From positions 140,060-190,662 of the forward strand of contig NZ_BBPM01000006.1 in the NCBI RefSeq assembly GCF_000787775.1: a DNA stretch of 50,603 nt, in the 5' to 3' direction. The position numbers were made by a program, and so were the translations under genes. Shown piece after piece: positions 50,543 to 50,603 of the stretch. The notes beneath the pieces are model-generated. The model worked only from the letters and a program-made list of their open reading frames with translations, searched no databases and was not told the origin of the DNA. Source of the stretch: Streptacidiphilus carbonis (GTDB taxonomy: Bacteria > Actinomycetota > Actinomycetes > Streptomycetales > Streptomycetaceae). Position 1 is the stretch's first letter. The number at the start of each line of letters is the position of its first letter.

Positions 50543-50603
50543 AACGCAGGCGCAGCTGAAGGTGCAGGCGCAGGAGGGGAACGGGCGGGGCGGGCGACCA
50601 CGG

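Overview
The window is high-GC actinobacterial chromosome, most likely Streptomycetaceae (Streptomyces, Kitasatospora or Streptacidiphilus). The evidence is the GC-rich third codon positions, GTG and TTG starts, many leaderless genes whose -10 box lies 6-8 nt before the start codon, GC-rich hairpin terminators without U tracts, a gyl-type glycerol operon, a mycothiol-dependent dehydrogenase and an abundance of ECF, TetR, DeoR and IclR regulators. I saw no tRNA, rRNA, CRISPR array, prophage or antibiotic cluster. About 50 genes are supported.

Layout. 0-9.2 kb: a DeoR regulator divergent from a DUF4406-like/NUDIX pair; a secreted protein; a PEP-mutase-like gene divergent from a YCII (DGPF) gene plus ECF42 sigma factor; a secreted GH16/CBM13/discoidin glycosidase with two frameshifts near its 3' end and LacI-type dyads upstream; a small unknown gene and a glyoxalase-like gene. 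9.2-18.4 kb: a membrane protein, a Mut7-C protein, an SDR gene divergent from a TetR gene with two operators between them, a Cys-rich HTH regulator divergent from folE-arsC-like-ferredoxin-reductase, a cupin, and a sedolisin protease. 18.6-26.3 kb: a five-gene cluster (SWIM-like zinc protein, unrecognised 461-aa protein, vWA protein, MoxR AAA ATPase, DUF5682 protein) interrupted by an IS200/IS605-derived miniature element. 26.3-45.1 kb: MFS/DeoR, small enzymes, a ClpX-type zinc-finger/HTH protein behind two perfect palindromes, PhzF-like and IMP-cyclohydrolase-like proteins, STAS, an APC permease, an AhpD-like protein, ArsR/SRPBCC, mycothiol-dependent dehydrogenase plus MBL hydrolase, an alpha/beta hydrolase, a UvrA-like ATPase, an ECF41 sigma factor, VOC and DJ-1 proteins, an ABC exporter and a DUF6355-like secreted protein. 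45.4-50.5 kb: the glycerol regulon gylR-glpF-glpK-glpD.

How the parts connect. Several regulators can be paired with sites in the DNA. A TGTCGA/CGT promoter precedes the YCII-ECF42 pair. Two ECF41-type promoters (TCACA-N16-GTC core) precede the AhpD-like gene and the ECF41 gene itself, 7 kb apart. TetR, DeoR, ArsR and GylR-type operators sit at their own promoters. The MoxR-vWA-DUF5682 cluster is the best candidate for a poorly described system: its genes overlap or nearly abut, it resembles the E. coli yehL-yehM-yehP-yehQ set, and its function is not established.
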